In this document: positions 9,190-18,673 of the stretch, in pieces
Layout: every line of letters starts with the position of its first letter
Numbering within the stretch: the first letter of the stretch is position 1
Source: Flavobacterium sp.
Lineage (GTDB): Bacteria > Bacteroidota > Bacteroidia > Flavobacteriales > Flavobacteriaceae
DNA length: 64,000 nucleotides
Direction: 5' to 3'
Assembly (NCBI RefSeq): GCF_027484945.1
Contig: NZ_JAIXRZ010000013.1
Coordinates: forward strand, 1-64,000
Notes under the pieces: generated by a model
What the model was told of the DNA's origin: nothing
The model's database searches: none
What the model saw: the letters and a program-made list of their open reading frames with translations, nothing else
Program-made: the position numbers and the translations under genes

Positions 9190-11088
9190 ATGAGTGATGC
9201 AGTAAAACACGAATGTGGAATTGCACTTTTACGGTTGAAGAAACCGTTGGATTACTACAAACAAAAATACGGTTCGGCTTTCTATGGCATACAAAAAATG
9301 TATTTGCTCATGGAAAAACAACATAACCGCGGGCAAGACGGAGCTGGATTTGCATCGATTAAATTTGATGTCGATCCCGGGGAACGGTATATCAGTCGTA
9401 TCCGTTCCAATGAGGCACAGCCGATTCAGGATGTGTTTGCTCAAATCAATCAACGAATCAATAGTGAGCTTGAATCCAATCCCGATAAAGGCGATGATGT
9501 GGCTTGGCAAAAAGCAACGATCCCCTATATTGGCGAATTGTTTTTAGGTCATGTTCGCTATGGCACTTTTGGGAAAAACAGCATTGAAAGTGTTCACCCT
9601 TTTTTACGTCAAAACAATTGGATGCATCGTAATTTAATTGTTGCGGGTAATTTTAATATGACTAATGTTAAGGAACTCTTTGCTAGTTTAGTCGAGTTAG
9701 GACAACACCCAAAAGAAATGGCAGATACCGTTACGGTCATGGAAAAAATTGGTCATTTTTTGGATGATGAGGTAACTGAGTTGTACCAAGAATGTAAAAA
9801 TGAAGGACTAACCAAGCGTGAGGCTTCTCCTGTAATTGCCGAACGTTTAAATATCAATCGTATTTTAAAACGTGCTTCTCGCGGATGGGATGGCGGTTTT
9901 GCGATGGCGGGGTTATTTGGTCATGGTGATGCTTTTGTGTTGCGGGATCCTGCAGGTATTCGTCCGGCCTTTTATTATGAAGATGATGAAGTCGTGGTGG
10001 TGGCATCAGAACGCCCGGTGATACAAACGGTATTTAATGTTGCTTTTGACGCTGTTAAAGAATTACAACCTGGAAATGCACTAATTATTAAGAAAAACGG
10101 AACGGTTACCGAGGAAGAAATCATTGTTCCGGTTGAAAAAAGAGCCTGTTCGTTTGAGCGAATTTATTTTTCACGTGGGAGTGATGCCGAAATTTATCAA
10201 GAACGAAAAGCTTTAGGTAAATTAATTTTACCCGATGTTTTGGATTCTATTGATCAAGATACCGACAATACAGTGTTTTCATATATTCCCAATACGGCTG
10301 AAACTTCTTTTTTTGGTATGATAGAAGCCGCGAATGACTTTTTAAACCAACGCAAAAATCAATACATTTTAGACAACCGAAAGACGTTAATTAAAGAAAA
10401 ACTAGAAGAAATCTTGGCGGTTAAAATCCGAACGGAGAAAATCGCTATTAAAGATGCTAAATTGCGCACTTTTATTACTGAAGACAGTAGTCGGGATGAT
10501 TTAGTAGCCCATGTATATGATGTAACGTATGGTGTGATTCAGCCTTCGGATAATCTCGTAATCATAGACGATAGTATTGTGCGGGGAACAACCCTAAAAA
10601 ACAGTATTCTTCGCATGATGGATCGTTTGAATCCGAAAAAAATCGTTGTGGTTTCCTCAGCGCCACAAATTCGTTACCCGGATTGTTACGGAATTGATAT
10701 GGCAAAATTGGAAGGGTTAATTGCATTTCGAGCAGCAATTGAATTATTGAAAGAGCAAAATCAGTATTCAATTGTTGATGAAGTCTATGCTAAGTGTAAA
10801 GCGCAAGAAGGAAAACCCGACACCGAAATTGTTAATCATGTGAAAATGATATATGCATCCTTCAGCGATAAAGAAATTTCAAATAAGATCGCACGACTTT
10901 TAAAGCCTGAGGGAATTAGAGCCGAAGTGACACTTATTTTTCAATCGGTAGAAAACCTACATCACGCCTGTCCAAAGCATCTTGGGGATTGGTATTTTAC
11001 AGGTGATTATCCCACTCCCGGAGGCAATCGAGTTGTGAATCGGGCCTTTATGAATTTTTATGAAGGGAAAGATGCGCGCGCGTACTAA
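9190..11088 (+). CDS. purF: Amidophosphoribosyltransferase (PurF family, long form)
   Basis: Class II glutamine amidotransferase fused to a phosphoribosyltransferase, the architecture that makes 5-phosphoribosylamine from PRPP and glutamine. At 632 residues it is longer than classical PurF (about 500). The amidotransferase nucleophile is Cys9 in KHECGIALL, with no long propeptide. The PRPP-binding loop is NLVIIDDSIVRGTTLKNS (about residue 455). The C-terminal ~100 residues look like an extension. Bacteroidota may carry a second, shorter PurF elsewhere, so this could be a paralogue with a modified role. It follows the kinase after a terminator, so it is transcribed separately. Confidence 0.85.
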   Translation: MSDAVKHECGIALLRLKKPLDYYKQKYGSAFYGIQKMYLLMEKQHNRGQDGAGFASIKFDVDPGERYISRIRSNEAQPIQDVFAQINQRINSELESNPDKGDDVAWQKATIPYIGELFLGHVRYGTFGKNSIESVHPFLRQNNWMHRNLIVAGNFNMTNVKELFASLVELGQHPKEMADTVTVMEKIGHFLDDEVTELYQECKNEGLTKREASPVIAERLNINRILKRASRGWDGGFAMAGLFGHGDAFVLRDPAGIRPAFYYEDDEVVVVASERPVIQTVFNVAFDAVKELQPGNALIIKKNGTVTEEEIIVPVEKRACSFERIYFSRGSDAEIYQERKALGKLILPDVLDSIDQDTDNTVFSYIPNTAETSFFGMIEAANDFLNQRKNQYILDNRKTLIKEKLEEILAVKIRTEKIAIKDAKLRTFITEDSSRDDLVAHVYDVTYGVIQPSDNLVIIDDSIVRGTTLKNSILRMMDRLNPKKIVVVSSAPQIRYPDCYGIDMAKLEGLIAFRAAIELLKEQNQYSIVDEVYAKCKAQEGKPDTEIVNHVKMIYASFSDKEISNKIARLLKPEGIRAEVTLIFQSVENLHHACPKHLGDWYFTGDYPTPGGNRVVNRAFMNFYEGKDARAY

Positions 11089-11164
11089 AATTCTGAAAAG
11101 ATGCACTTTATCGTTTTTATTGGTAATTCGTCAATAATTTTGTGATGGTAATTACAGAACTATA

Positions 11165-11255
11165 TACATTTGAATCACCATAGCATTAGTAGGTTAAGTT
11201 TATGGTAGATTTGGGGCAAAAAGGGTGAGAAGAAATTTTCACCTTTTTTATTTTT
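11165..11255 (+). ncRNA. Small RNA gene, copy 1 of a tandem pair
   Basis: A -7 box TACATTTG (11165-11172) is followed 5 nt later by CCATAG and the block TAGTAGGTTAAGTTTATGGT, then GATTTGGGGCAAAAAGG, and a terminator hairpin (AAAAAGGGTGA / TCACCTTTTTT with one bulge) ending in a T-run. CCATA pairs with TATGG to make a 5' hairpin. The transcript would be about 75 nt. No ORF is present. A TTTTG at 11138-11142 is a possible -33 element. Not recognised as a known family. Confidence 0.65.
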
Positions 11256-11357
11256 ACGAAATTCATGTGTTCTCTTTTATTTTCGTACCATTCACTCTCA
11301 AAACAATTCATTTCGCACATTTATTTTCAAATAGCACCTGAACAAAAGGCTGTTGTA

Positions 11358-11446
11358 TAATTTTGCTCTACCATAGTATTTAGTAGGTTAAGTTTATGGT
11401 AGATTTGGGGCAAAAAGGCGTTCGCTAGAACGCCTTTTTATTTTTA
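11358..11446 (+). ncRNA. Small RNA gene, copy 2 of a tandem pair
   Basis: Same plan as copy 1: -7 box TAATTTTG (11358-11365), 5-nt spacer, CCATAG, then an uninterrupted match to copy 1 from AGTAGGTTAAGTTTATGG through GATTTGGGGCAAAAAGG. The terminator stem is different (GGCGTTC/GAACGCC) but equally good and ends in TTTTTATTTTT. CTACCATA/TATGGTAG forms an 8-bp 5' stem. Conserved core with divergent terminators implies selection on the RNA body. Confidence 0.7.
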
Positions 11447-11450
11447 TAAA

Positions 11451-11478
11451 TAAAAAAACCCCAATAATTGGGGTTAAA
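11451..11478 (-). terminator. Terminator of superoxide dismutase
   Basis: AACCCCAAT/ATTGGGGTT hairpin; on the minus strand it is followed by TTTTTTTAT, directly downstream of the sod stop. Confidence 0.8.
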
Positions 11479-11495
11479 GTATTGATTTCTAATTC

Positions 11496-12104
11496 TTATT
11501 TATTAGCTTCATATAATCGTGAAACTTCGTTCCAATTGATTACATTGAAAAAGGCTTCAATATAATCTGGGCGACGATTTTGGTAATTTAGGTAATAGGC
11601 GTGCTCCCAAACATCCATTCCTAATATAGGGAACCCTTGGCATGCAACACCAGGCATAAGCGGGTTGTCTTGATTGGGAGTAGCGCAAACTTCCAATTTT
11701 CCGCCTTTGTGTACGCATAACCACGCCCAACCAGAACCAAATTGCGTAGCTCCTGCTTTAGCAAATTGCGCTTTAAATTCATCAAATGATCCAAAATCAC
11801 GGGATATTGCAGCGCCTAATTCACCAGTTGGAGTGCCGCCTGCATTAGGAGCCATAATATTCCAAAACAAGTTATGGTTGTAAAAGCCACCGCCGTTGTT
11901 GCGAATAGCCGCTTTACTCATATCTAGGTTTTCTAATAGTTCTTCAATGGTTTTTCCTTCTAAATCAGTGCCAGCTATGGCAGCGTTTAGGTTAGTTGTG
12001 TACGCATTATGATGTTTGCTATGGTGAATTTCCATAGTACGCGCATCAATATGGGGTTCCAATGCATCGTGAGCATAGGGTAATTGTGGTAACTCAAAAG
12101 CCAT
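11496..12104 (-). CDS. sodA: Superoxide dismutase (Fe/Mn type)
   Basis: Disproportionates superoxide. 202 residues with metal ligands visible in [11 protein letters not shown] (first His), NHNLFWNIM (second His) and [13 protein letters not shown] (Asp and His). No signal peptide, so cytoplasmic. Fe versus Mn use cannot be settled by eye, so the symbol could equally be sodB. Monocistronic, with its own terminator, convergent with the twin small RNA genes. Confidence 0.95.
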   Translation of the reverse strand: MAFELPQLPYAHDALEPHIDARTMEIHHSKHHNAYTTNLNAAIAGTDLEGKTIEELLENLDMSKAAIRNNGGGFYNHNLFWNIMAPNAGGTPTGELGAAISRDFGSFDEFKAQFAKAGATQFGSGWAWLCVHKGGKLEVCATPNQDNPLMPGVACQGFPILGMDVWEHAYYLNYQNRRPDYIEAFFNVINWNEVSRLYEANK

Positions 12105-12213
12105 AATTTTTTTGTTTAAATGAATATTAATTTAAATTCAAATTTATACATTTAACTTCGGAATAGAAAATACAATTTCTCGATTTAACGTTAGTTTTAA
12201 CAAATAATAAAAG

Positions 12214-12750
12214 ATGCATTTTTCGGCACAGCCCACCCATCTCGAAGGCGACAAAATTCGATTGATTCCATTAAGCGAAGATCATTTTGAAGCATTATAT
12301 GCAGTGGCTGCAGATCCGCTTTTGTGGGAACAACACCCAAACCCCAACCGTTATCAAAGAACTGATTTTGAAATTTATTTCAAAGGCGCCTTAGAATCGA
12401 AAGGCGCTTTTTTGATACTCGAAAAAACGACAAATGCCGTTGTGGGTTGTAGCCGGTATTATGACTATAACGCAATACACAACACTATATTAATTGGATA
12501 TACTTTTGTAGGAAGAGCCTACTGGGGTTCGGGATACAATCGCCAATTAAAGAAAATAATGTTAGGATATATATTTCAATATGTAGCAACGGTTTTCTTT
12601 CATATTGGTGCACAGAATTTTCGTTCACAAAAAGCTATTTCTAAACTCGGAGCCGAAAAAATAAATGAAATTGAGGTAGCCTATTTTGGCGAACCTGAAA
12701 AGATTAATTTTGTCTATGCGTTTCAACGCCATCAATTAGCTGCTTTATGA
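12214..12750 (+). CDS. GNAT-family N-acetyltransferase
   Basis: 178-residue RimJ/RimL-like acetyltransferase: N-terminal RLIPLSEDHFEALYAVAADP and an acetyl-CoA binding region around VGRAYWGSGYNRQLKKIML. The substrate is unknown. The TGA stop overlaps the ATG of the AddA-like gene (ATGA), so the two are translationally coupled, although a functional link to DNA repair is not evident. Confidence 0.85.
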   Translation: MHFSAQPTHLEGDKIRLIPLSEDHFEALYAVAADPLLWEQHPNPNRYQRTDFEIYFKGALESKGAFLILEKTTNAVVGCSRYYDYNAIHNTILIGYTFVGRAYWGSGYNRQLKKIMLGYIFQYVATVFFHIGAQNFRSQKAISKLGAEKINEIEVAYFGEPEKINFVYAFQRHQLAAL

Positions 12751-15700
12751 AAACTACTGCCTTTTCTCTTTATGATGCTTCTGCCGGATCGGGGAAGACC
12801 TATACATTGGTCAAAGAATACTTGAAAATTTTATTGTGTTCTCCCCAACCCGATGCCTACCGAAATATTTTAGCAATCACATTTACCAATAAAGCGGTAC
12901 ACGAAATGAAGAGCCGAGTTGTGGAAAATTTGATGCAATTTGCAAGCCCCACACCCTCGTCCAAAGCGCTTGATTTTATGCGTGATATTGCTCAAGATAC
13001 TGGGTTGTCGTTGTCGGCAATAGAAGAGAAGGCACGTGTAATCATCAAGCATTTGATTCATAATTATGCGGCTTTTGATATTTCAACCATTGATAAATTT
13101 ACCCACAAAGTTATCCGTGCATTTGCACACGATTTGAATTTGCCGATAACCTTTGAGGTTTCTTTAGATACCGATAGTTTACTAACGGAAGCGATTGATA
13201 CAATCATTGCTCAAGCTGGTGAAGACGAGATCTTGACCCAGCTTCTGGTGAACTATACGATGGAAAAGACCGATGATGATAAAAGTTGGGATATTTCTAA
13301 AGAAATTTTCGAAACCGGTAAGTTAATGTTAAATGAAAATAATCGGGAGGAAATTGCACAACTTCAGGAAAAATCAATTGAAGATTTTGTAGTATTAAAA
13401 AATAAATTAATTGAACTTACAGCAGATTTAGAGACGCAAGCTGTAGGTTATGCACAGCGTATTTTTCAGCTTTTAGATCAACATGGGGTAGACTTGAAAT
13501 CGTTCTCTGGGGGATATTTCCCGAATCATTTGAATGGAATTATTGAAAAAAAATACAATCCCAACACTAAAACGTATCGTGAAGTTGATGCAATCAAGAT
13601 TAATAAAACAGCGCCCGATCGGAATACTATTGAGTTGTTGATTCCAGAAATTATGGATCTATTGCAAGACATGTACGCCTGCTTGGATAAAAAATTGTTT
13701 TATACCGCCTTTTTAAAAAACGTTACACCACTATCGCTATTAAATACGTTGCAGAAAAAACTAAAAGCGTTACAAGAGGCACAAAATATTCTTTCGATTA
13801 CCGAGTTTAATAAGCTAATTCATGAGCAAATTCAGCACCAACCGGCTCCTTTCATCTATGAGAAATTAGGTGAAAAATACCGTCATTTTTTCATTGACGA
13901 ATTTCAAGACACTTCTGAATTACAATGGAAAAATTTAATTCCATTAATCGACAATGCTTTAGCTGGTGAAGTGTTTGGCGTCTCGGGGTCATTGCTTTTG
14001 GTTGGTGATCCAAAACAGTCTATTTACCGCTGGCGTGGTGGTAAAGCCGAACAATTTATCCGTTTAGGTAAAGGGGAAAATCCGTTTTCGAATAAAGATT
14101 TTTCCCGTGAAACGCTAGAAACCAATTACCGAAGTTATGCTGAAATTATTCAATTTAACAATGATTTCTTTCATTTTCTCAGTGGTAAATTTGAAAATAC
14201 CGACTATAAAACCTTATATCAACACTACAGTAAACAAAAGATCAATTCCAAAAAAGGCGGTTTTGTATCTTTTGAATTTTTACCCGTTGTTCCCAAAAAT
14301 GAACTGGAAGATGATGCCTTAGATAAAGCAGAACAATACCTTTTAGCCATTGCAAAGACAATTTCAACGATTCGAAATCAAGGCTTTGCCTATAGTGATA
14401 TCGCAATTTTGATTCGCAATAACCGACATGGAGCAATGATTGCACAATCGTTAACCGAACAAAGAATCCCTATTATCTCCTCCGAAAGTTTACTTCTGGA
14501 AGCTTCTGGTGAAGTTCGTGTAATTATAGCTGCGTTACGTTATATAAGCAATCCTACTGATTCGGGAGCAAAAGCACAATTATTGTATTATTTGGCAAAA
14601 AATGCATTTCCCAATGCTATCCATTCTTTTATTTCAAGAGGCATGGCTTTAAAGTCGGAAGAACAATGGGAAAAAATGTTGCAAACGGAATTAGGTGCAA
14701 AATGGAGCCAATTTTCATTTCAAAATTTACGAAAAAAGGCCTTGTTTGACGCTGTTGAATATTTGTCGGAGTTAATTATTCCCGCCGATAAACACAATGC
14801 TTATTTGCACTATTTTCAAGATGTAGTTTTGGAGCAAGATTTACGAAAACAATCCGGTTTGTCTGATTTTTTAAGTTATTGGGACAATCACGCACACAAG
14901 CTTAGCATTCCTTCCCCTGAAGGAAATGATGCCATCCGAATTATGACGATACACAAGTCAAAAGGATTGGAGTTTCCTGTTGTTTTGTTTCCTTTTGCAG
15001 AAGAAAATTACGCATTGACTAAAGGAGATAAATTATGGCTAGATGCCGATAGTGAAGAAATCGGTGTGCCAAAAGCATTGGTAGCCAAAAACAAAGAAGT
15101 GGAAGGGTTTAATCCGCATGCAGCAGCAGTGTATAACCAACGCAAGCAAGAAGATTTGTTAGATCATATCAATGTGCTCTATGTCGCTTTAACGCGTGCT
15201 GTTGAGCAATTGTATGTAATTTCGGCCAACAATCGTTCTTCCAAAGGGGTGCTGCCCAACAATTTATCCTCTTTTTTTATTGAATTTTTAGAAAACCGGG
15301 GATATACAATTGGAGTCGATCCTATACTAATGGGGGAATCGCAACGCGTTTCTACTCCCGAGGAGACTATACAAGCTTCGCAACTTATGCCTAAAGTAGC
15401 GCATAAATTTGATATTAATAAGATCAAAATTGCACAACGCGAAAGTTTAATGTGGGGGACACTTCAGCAGGAGGCCATTGCTTTTGGGAATTTAATTCAC
15501 GAAATCATGGCTAAAATTCAGACGCCTTCCGATATAGATTGGGCTTTAGAGCGTTCCGTTGAAGAGGGACTAATTACGGTAATCCAATCCCAAGCGATTC
15601 GAAAAACGTTGCTGCAAATTGTGACTCATAAAGAATTAACAGATTTCTTCTCACCAGATGGGAAAGTGTATAGTGAGCAAACCATTGTTCAACCTCAAAA

Positions 15701-15914
15701 AGGGATTTTATTAAAGCCTGACCGGGTTGTAATCAAAGGTAATCAAGCGTATTTGTTGGATTACAAAACGGGAGAGCATCATGAAAACTATAAATTGCAA
15801 CTGGAAGGATATGAAAAGGCTCTTCAAGATATGGGTTTGCAGGTAGCGAAAAAAACACTTGTTTATATTGGTGAGAACATCGAAATTGTACATTTGCACG
15901 AATCAATTACTTAA
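12747..15914 (+). CDS. UvrD-family helicase/nuclease, AddA-like
   Basis: 1055-residue double-strand-break repair protein: superfamily 1 helicase followed by a PD-(D/E)XK nuclease. Walker A is [13 protein letters not shown] at the N-terminus; Walker [15 protein letters not shown]; motif [19 protein letters not shown]; motif [19 protein letters not shown]; motif [17 protein letters not shown]. The C-terminal nuclease core is [21 protein letters not shown]. This is the AddA/RecB layout. The AddB-like partner is 2.7 kb downstream, separated by kbl and an OmpA gene. Confidence 0.92.
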   Translation: MKTTAFSLYDASAGSGKTYTLVKEYLKILLCSPQPDAYRNILAITFTNKAVHEMKSRVVENLMQFASPTPSSKALDFMRDIAQDTGLSLSAIEEKARVIIKHLIHNYAAFDISTIDKFTHKVIRAFAHDLNLPITFEVSLDTDSLLTEAIDTIIAQAGEDEILTQLLVNYTMEKTDDDKSWDISKEIFETGKLMLNENNREEIAQLQEKSIEDFVVLKNKLIELTADLETQAVGYAQRIFQLLDQHGVDLKSFSGGYFPNHLNGIIEKKYNPNTKTYREVDAIKINKTAPDRNTIELLIPEIMDLLQDMYACLDKKLFYTAFLKNVTPLSLLNTLQKKLKALQEAQNILSITEFNKLIHEQIQHQPAPFIYEKLGEKYRHFFIDEFQDTSELQWKNLIPLIDNALAGEVFGVSGSLLLVGDPKQSIYRWRGGKAEQFIRLGKGENPFSNKDFSRETLETNYRSYAEIIQFNNDFFHFLSGKFENTDYKTLYQHYSKQKINSKKGGFVSFEFLPVVPKNELEDDALDKAEQYLLAIAKTISTIRNQGFAYSDIAILIRNNRHGAMIAQSLTEQRIPIISSESLLLEASGEVRVIIAALRYISNPTDSGAKAQLLYYLAKNAFPNAIHSFISRGMALKSEEQWEKMLQTELGAKWSQFSFQNLRKKALFDAVEYLSELIIPADKHNAYLHYFQDVVLEQDLRKQSGLSDFLSYWDNHAHKLSIPSPEGNDAIRIMTIHKSKGLEFPVVLFPFAEENYALTKGDKLWLDADSEEIGVPKALVAKNKEVEGFNPHAAAVYNQRKQEDLLDHINVLYVALTRAVEQLYVISANNRSSKGVLPNNLSSFFIEFLENRGYTIGVDPILMGESQRVSTPEETIQASQLMPKVAHKFDINKIKIAQRESLMWGTLQQEAIAFGNLIHEIMAKIQTPSDIDWALERSVEEGLITVIQSQAIRKTLLQIVTHKELTDFFSPDGKVYSEQTIVQPQKGILLKPDRVVIKGNQAYLLDYKTGEHHENYKLQLEGYEKALQDMGLQVAKKTLVYIGENIEIVHLHESIT

Positions 15915-15918
15915 TTTT

Positions 15919-17112
15919 ATGTACGGAAAAATTCAGCAGCATTTGCAAAATGAAATCCAATCGATTAAAGACGGTGGGTTATACAAGAAAGAACGAATTA
16001 TTACTTCGCCTCAAGGTGCCGAAATAACGGTTAATGGGACGACTGTTTTAAACTTTTGTGCGAACAATTATTTGGGATTATCTTCTCATCCTGAAGTAAT
16101 TCAAGCGGCCAAAGATGCAATGGATTCGCATGGGTTTGGGATGTCATCGGTACGGTTTATCTGCGGTACGCAAGATATTCACAAATCATTGGAACAAAAA
16201 ATTGCCGATTTTTATGGCACGGAAGATACAATTTTATATGCCGCAGCATTTGATGCTAATGGTGGGGTTTTTGAACCTTTGCTTGGTGAGGACGATTGTA
16301 TTATATCCGATAGTCTAAACCATGCCTCTATTATTGACGGTGTTCGATTATGTAAGGCAGCCCGCTATCGTTATGAAAACAACAACATGGCCGATTTGGA
16401 AACACAACTTCAAAAGGCAACAGCAGCAGGGCACCGTTTTAAGTTAATTGTTACTGATGGAGTGTTTTCTATGGATGGTCTAGTTGCACCATTGGATAAA
16501 ATATGCGATTTAGCGGATCAATATGATGCAATGGTTATGGTAGATGAATGCCATGCCGCAGGTTTTATAGGAACTACGGGTAAAGGAACATTGGAAGCAA
16601 AAGGAGTTATGGGTCGCGTAGACATCATTACGGGAACACTTGGTAAAGCCTTGGGTGGAGCAATGGGTGGTTATACTACCGCAAAAAAAGAAATAATTGA
16701 ACTCTTGAGACAGCGTTCGCGTCCGTATTTGTTTTCAAATTCGCTGGCGCCAAGTATTGTTGGTGCTTCGCTTAAAGTTTTTGAATTATTAGAAAAAGAT
16801 ACTTCCTTACGCGATCAATTGGAGTGGAATACCAACTATTTTAAAAAAGGAATGAAAGCCGCTGGATTTGATATCATTGATGGTGACTCTGCCATTGTTC
16901 CAGTGATGCTTTATGATGCAAAATTATCACAAGTAATGGCCGATGAATTGTTAAAAAAAGGGATTTATGTTATAGGCTTCTTTTATCCGGTTGTGCCTAA
17001 AGAAAAAGCGCGCATTCGCGTACAACTTTCCGCTGCACATACCCAAATTCATTTGGATAAAGCGATAACCGCATTTACTGAAGTTGGAAAAAGCTTAGGG
17101 ATAATTCATTGA
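15919..17112 (+). CDS. kbl: Glycine C-acetyltransferase (2-amino-3-ketobutyrate CoA ligase)
   Basis: PLP enzyme that cleaves 2-amino-3-ketobutyrate with CoA to glycine and acetyl-CoA in threonine degradation. 397 residues from the ATG at 15919 ([13 protein letters not shown]); the track's 20 extra residues overlap the helicase stop. PLP lysine in [28 protein letters not shown] and [10 protein letters not shown] are alpha-oxoamine synthase signatures. A 5-bp gap after the helicase gene suggests an operon. Confidence 0.93.
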   Translation: MYGKIQQHLQNEIQSIKDGGLYKKERIITSPQGAEITVNGTTVLNFCANNYLGLSSHPEVIQAAKDAMDSHGFGMSSVRFICGTQDIHKSLEQKIADFYGTEDTILYAAAFDANGGVFEPLLGEDDCIISDSLNHASIIDGVRLCKAARYRYENNNMADLETQLQKATAAGHRFKLIVTDGVFSMDGLVAPLDKICDLADQYDAMVMVDECHAAGFIGTTGKGTLEAKGVMGRVDIITGTLGKALGGAMGGYTTAKKEIIELLRQRSRPYLFSNSLAPSIVGASLKVFELLEKDTSLRDQLEWNTNYFKKGMKAAGFDIIDGDSAIVPVMLYDAKLSQVMADELLKKGIYVIGFFYPVVPKEKARIRVQLSAAHTQIHLDKAITAFTEVGKSLGIIH

Positions 17113-17128
17113 AATATGGGATAACATT

Positions 17129-17158
17129 TTGATATTTCATTATTTGGTTATAATTTTG
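17129..17158 (+). promoter_or_regulatory. Bacteroidetes-type promoter of the OmpA gene
   Basis: TTG (17129-17131), 19-bp spacer, then TAATTTTG (17151-17158), a textbook -33/-7 pair, 38 bp before the ATG. Confidence 0.8.
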
Positions 17159-17195
17159 CGCACTATTCATATATAATAATCTAACAAAATTAAGT

Positions 17196-18611
17196 ATGAG
17201 ACATCTTAACAAACTATGTGCTATTTTGATGCTTGCTGGCTTAACCGTTCAAGCTCAAGATTATAACAACAAATGGTCGGTTACTATTGGTGCCAATGCA
17301 TTTGATGGCGGAAGAGTTAGCGCTGCTTCCACAATTAAAGATCAATTCTCTCAATTCTTCAATGCAAGAGAGTATTGGAGTGTAATGCCGGCAGTGAGCT
17401 CAGTAAACGTTTCACATTATGTAGGAAATAACTTCTCTTTTGGAGTTACAGGTTCTATTAACAAAATCAACAAAATGGTTGGTGAACGTGTATACGACGC
17501 GGCTACAAATACGAGTGAGTATACCGTAGCTAACCCAGGGGATTTAATGTATTACAGCTTTGATGGTGTGGTTCGCTATAGCTTTATGAGCTTAATCAAA
17601 TCTAAATCATTTGATCCATCAGCTCAATTTGGTGGTGGTTACTCATGGTTAGGTAATGCTTCAGCAGGTACTGTAAACGCAGGTCTAGGTTTGACTTACT
17701 GGTTTGGAAAACAAATTGGTTTTAGCTATTCAGCTACTTACAAGCATTCTTTTGATGACACTCGTTTTGCTAATGTTGATGTACCAACACACATTTTACA
17801 TTCTGCAGGTTTAATCTTTAAATTTGGTGCAAAAGATACAGACAACGACGGAATTTATGATAATGACGATGCTTGTCCAGATGCTGCGGGTACAATTGAA
17901 TTTAAAGGTTGTCCAGATTCTGACGGAGATAAAATTATTGACAAAGATGATTCTTGTCCAGATACTCCAGGTTTAGCTCAGTTTGCAGGTTGTCCTGATA
18001 CAGATGCTGATGGTATTCAAGATAAAGAAGATGCTTGTCCAGATGCAGCTGGTGTTGCTGCTTTAGGAGGATGTCCAGATGCTGACGGTGATGGTATCGC
18101 TGATAAAGAGGACAAATGTAAAGATGTTAAAGGTCCAAAAGAAAACGGTGGATGTCCTTGGCCAGATAGAGATGGGGATAAAGTTTTAGATAAAGATGAT
18201 CAGTGTCCAGATGTTGCGGGTACAGCTGCTAATAAAGGATGTCCTGAAGTAACTGAAGAAGTTATGAAACGTTTGAACGATTATGGAAAAACAATCTTGT
18301 TTGATACTGGTAAAGCATCATTCCAAAAACAAACATATCCAGTTCTTGAGGCGATGACAGCTATCTTTAAGGAATATCCAAATTCACAATTCTCTATTGA
18401 AGGTCATACAGACAACAAGGGTGCAGATGCTACCAACTTGAAATTGTCTGAAGAAAGAGCAGCAGCTATTAAAAACTTTTTAGTAACTAATGGTATTGAT
18501 GCTTCGCGTTTATCTTCGAAAGGTTTTGGAGAGTCAATGCCTGTTGCTTCAAACAAAACAAAAGCAGGACAAGCACAAAACAGACGTGTTGAAGTGAAAT
18601 TAATAAAATAA
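17196..18611 (+). CDS. OmpA-family outer membrane protein with TSP3 repeats
   Basis: 471-residue outer membrane protein anchoring the envelope to peptidoglycan. Signal peptide ([15 protein letters not shown]), an eight-strand-like beta-barrel region (residues ~20-220), then five calcium-binding thrombospondin type 3 repeats of the form [16 protein letters not shown], and a C-terminal OmpA domain with [20 protein letters not shown] and NRRVEVKL. Codon use looks more optimised than in its neighbours, consistent with high expression, as does its strong promoter and terminator. It interrupts the AddA/AddB gene pair. Confidence 0.92.
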   Translation: MRHLNKLCAILMLAGLTVQAQDYNNKWSVTIGANAFDGGRVSAASTIKDQFSQFFNAREYWSVMPAVSSVNVSHYVGNNFSFGVTGSINKINKMVGERVYDAATNTSEYTVANPGDLMYYSFDGVVRYSFMSLIKSKSFDPSAQFGGGYSWLGNASAGTVNAGLGLTYWFGKQIGFSYSATYKHSFDDTRFANVDVPTHILHSAGLIFKFGAKDTDNDGIYDNDDACPDAAGTIEFKGCPDSDGDKIIDKDDSCPDTPGLAQFAGCPDTDADGIQDKEDACPDAAGVAALGGCPDADGDGIADKEDKCKDVKGPKENGGCPWPDRDGDKVLDKDDQCPDVAGTAANKGCPEVTEEVMKRLNDYGKTILFDTGKASFQKQTYPVLEAMTAIFKEYPNSQFSIEGHTDNKGADATNLKLSEERAAAIKNFLVTNGIDASRLSSKGFGESMPVASNKTKAGQAQNRRVEVKLIK

Positions 18612-18632
18612 TTTCTTTTTAAATATTTTCAG

Positions 18633-18668
18633 AAAACGCTCCGAAATTTCGGAGCGTTTTTTATTTTT
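18633..18668 (+). terminator. Terminator of the OmpA gene
   Basis: Perfect AAAACGCTCCGAAATTTCGGAGCGTTTT hairpin followed by TTTATTTTT, 22 bp after the stop; very strong. Confidence 0.9.
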
Positions 18669-18673
18669 ATACA

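Noticed and set aside
11089-11495. Riboswitch controlling sod or purF
   Set aside because: The twin elements lie 3' of purF and on the strand opposite to sod, and each has its own promoter and terminator with no downstream gene.
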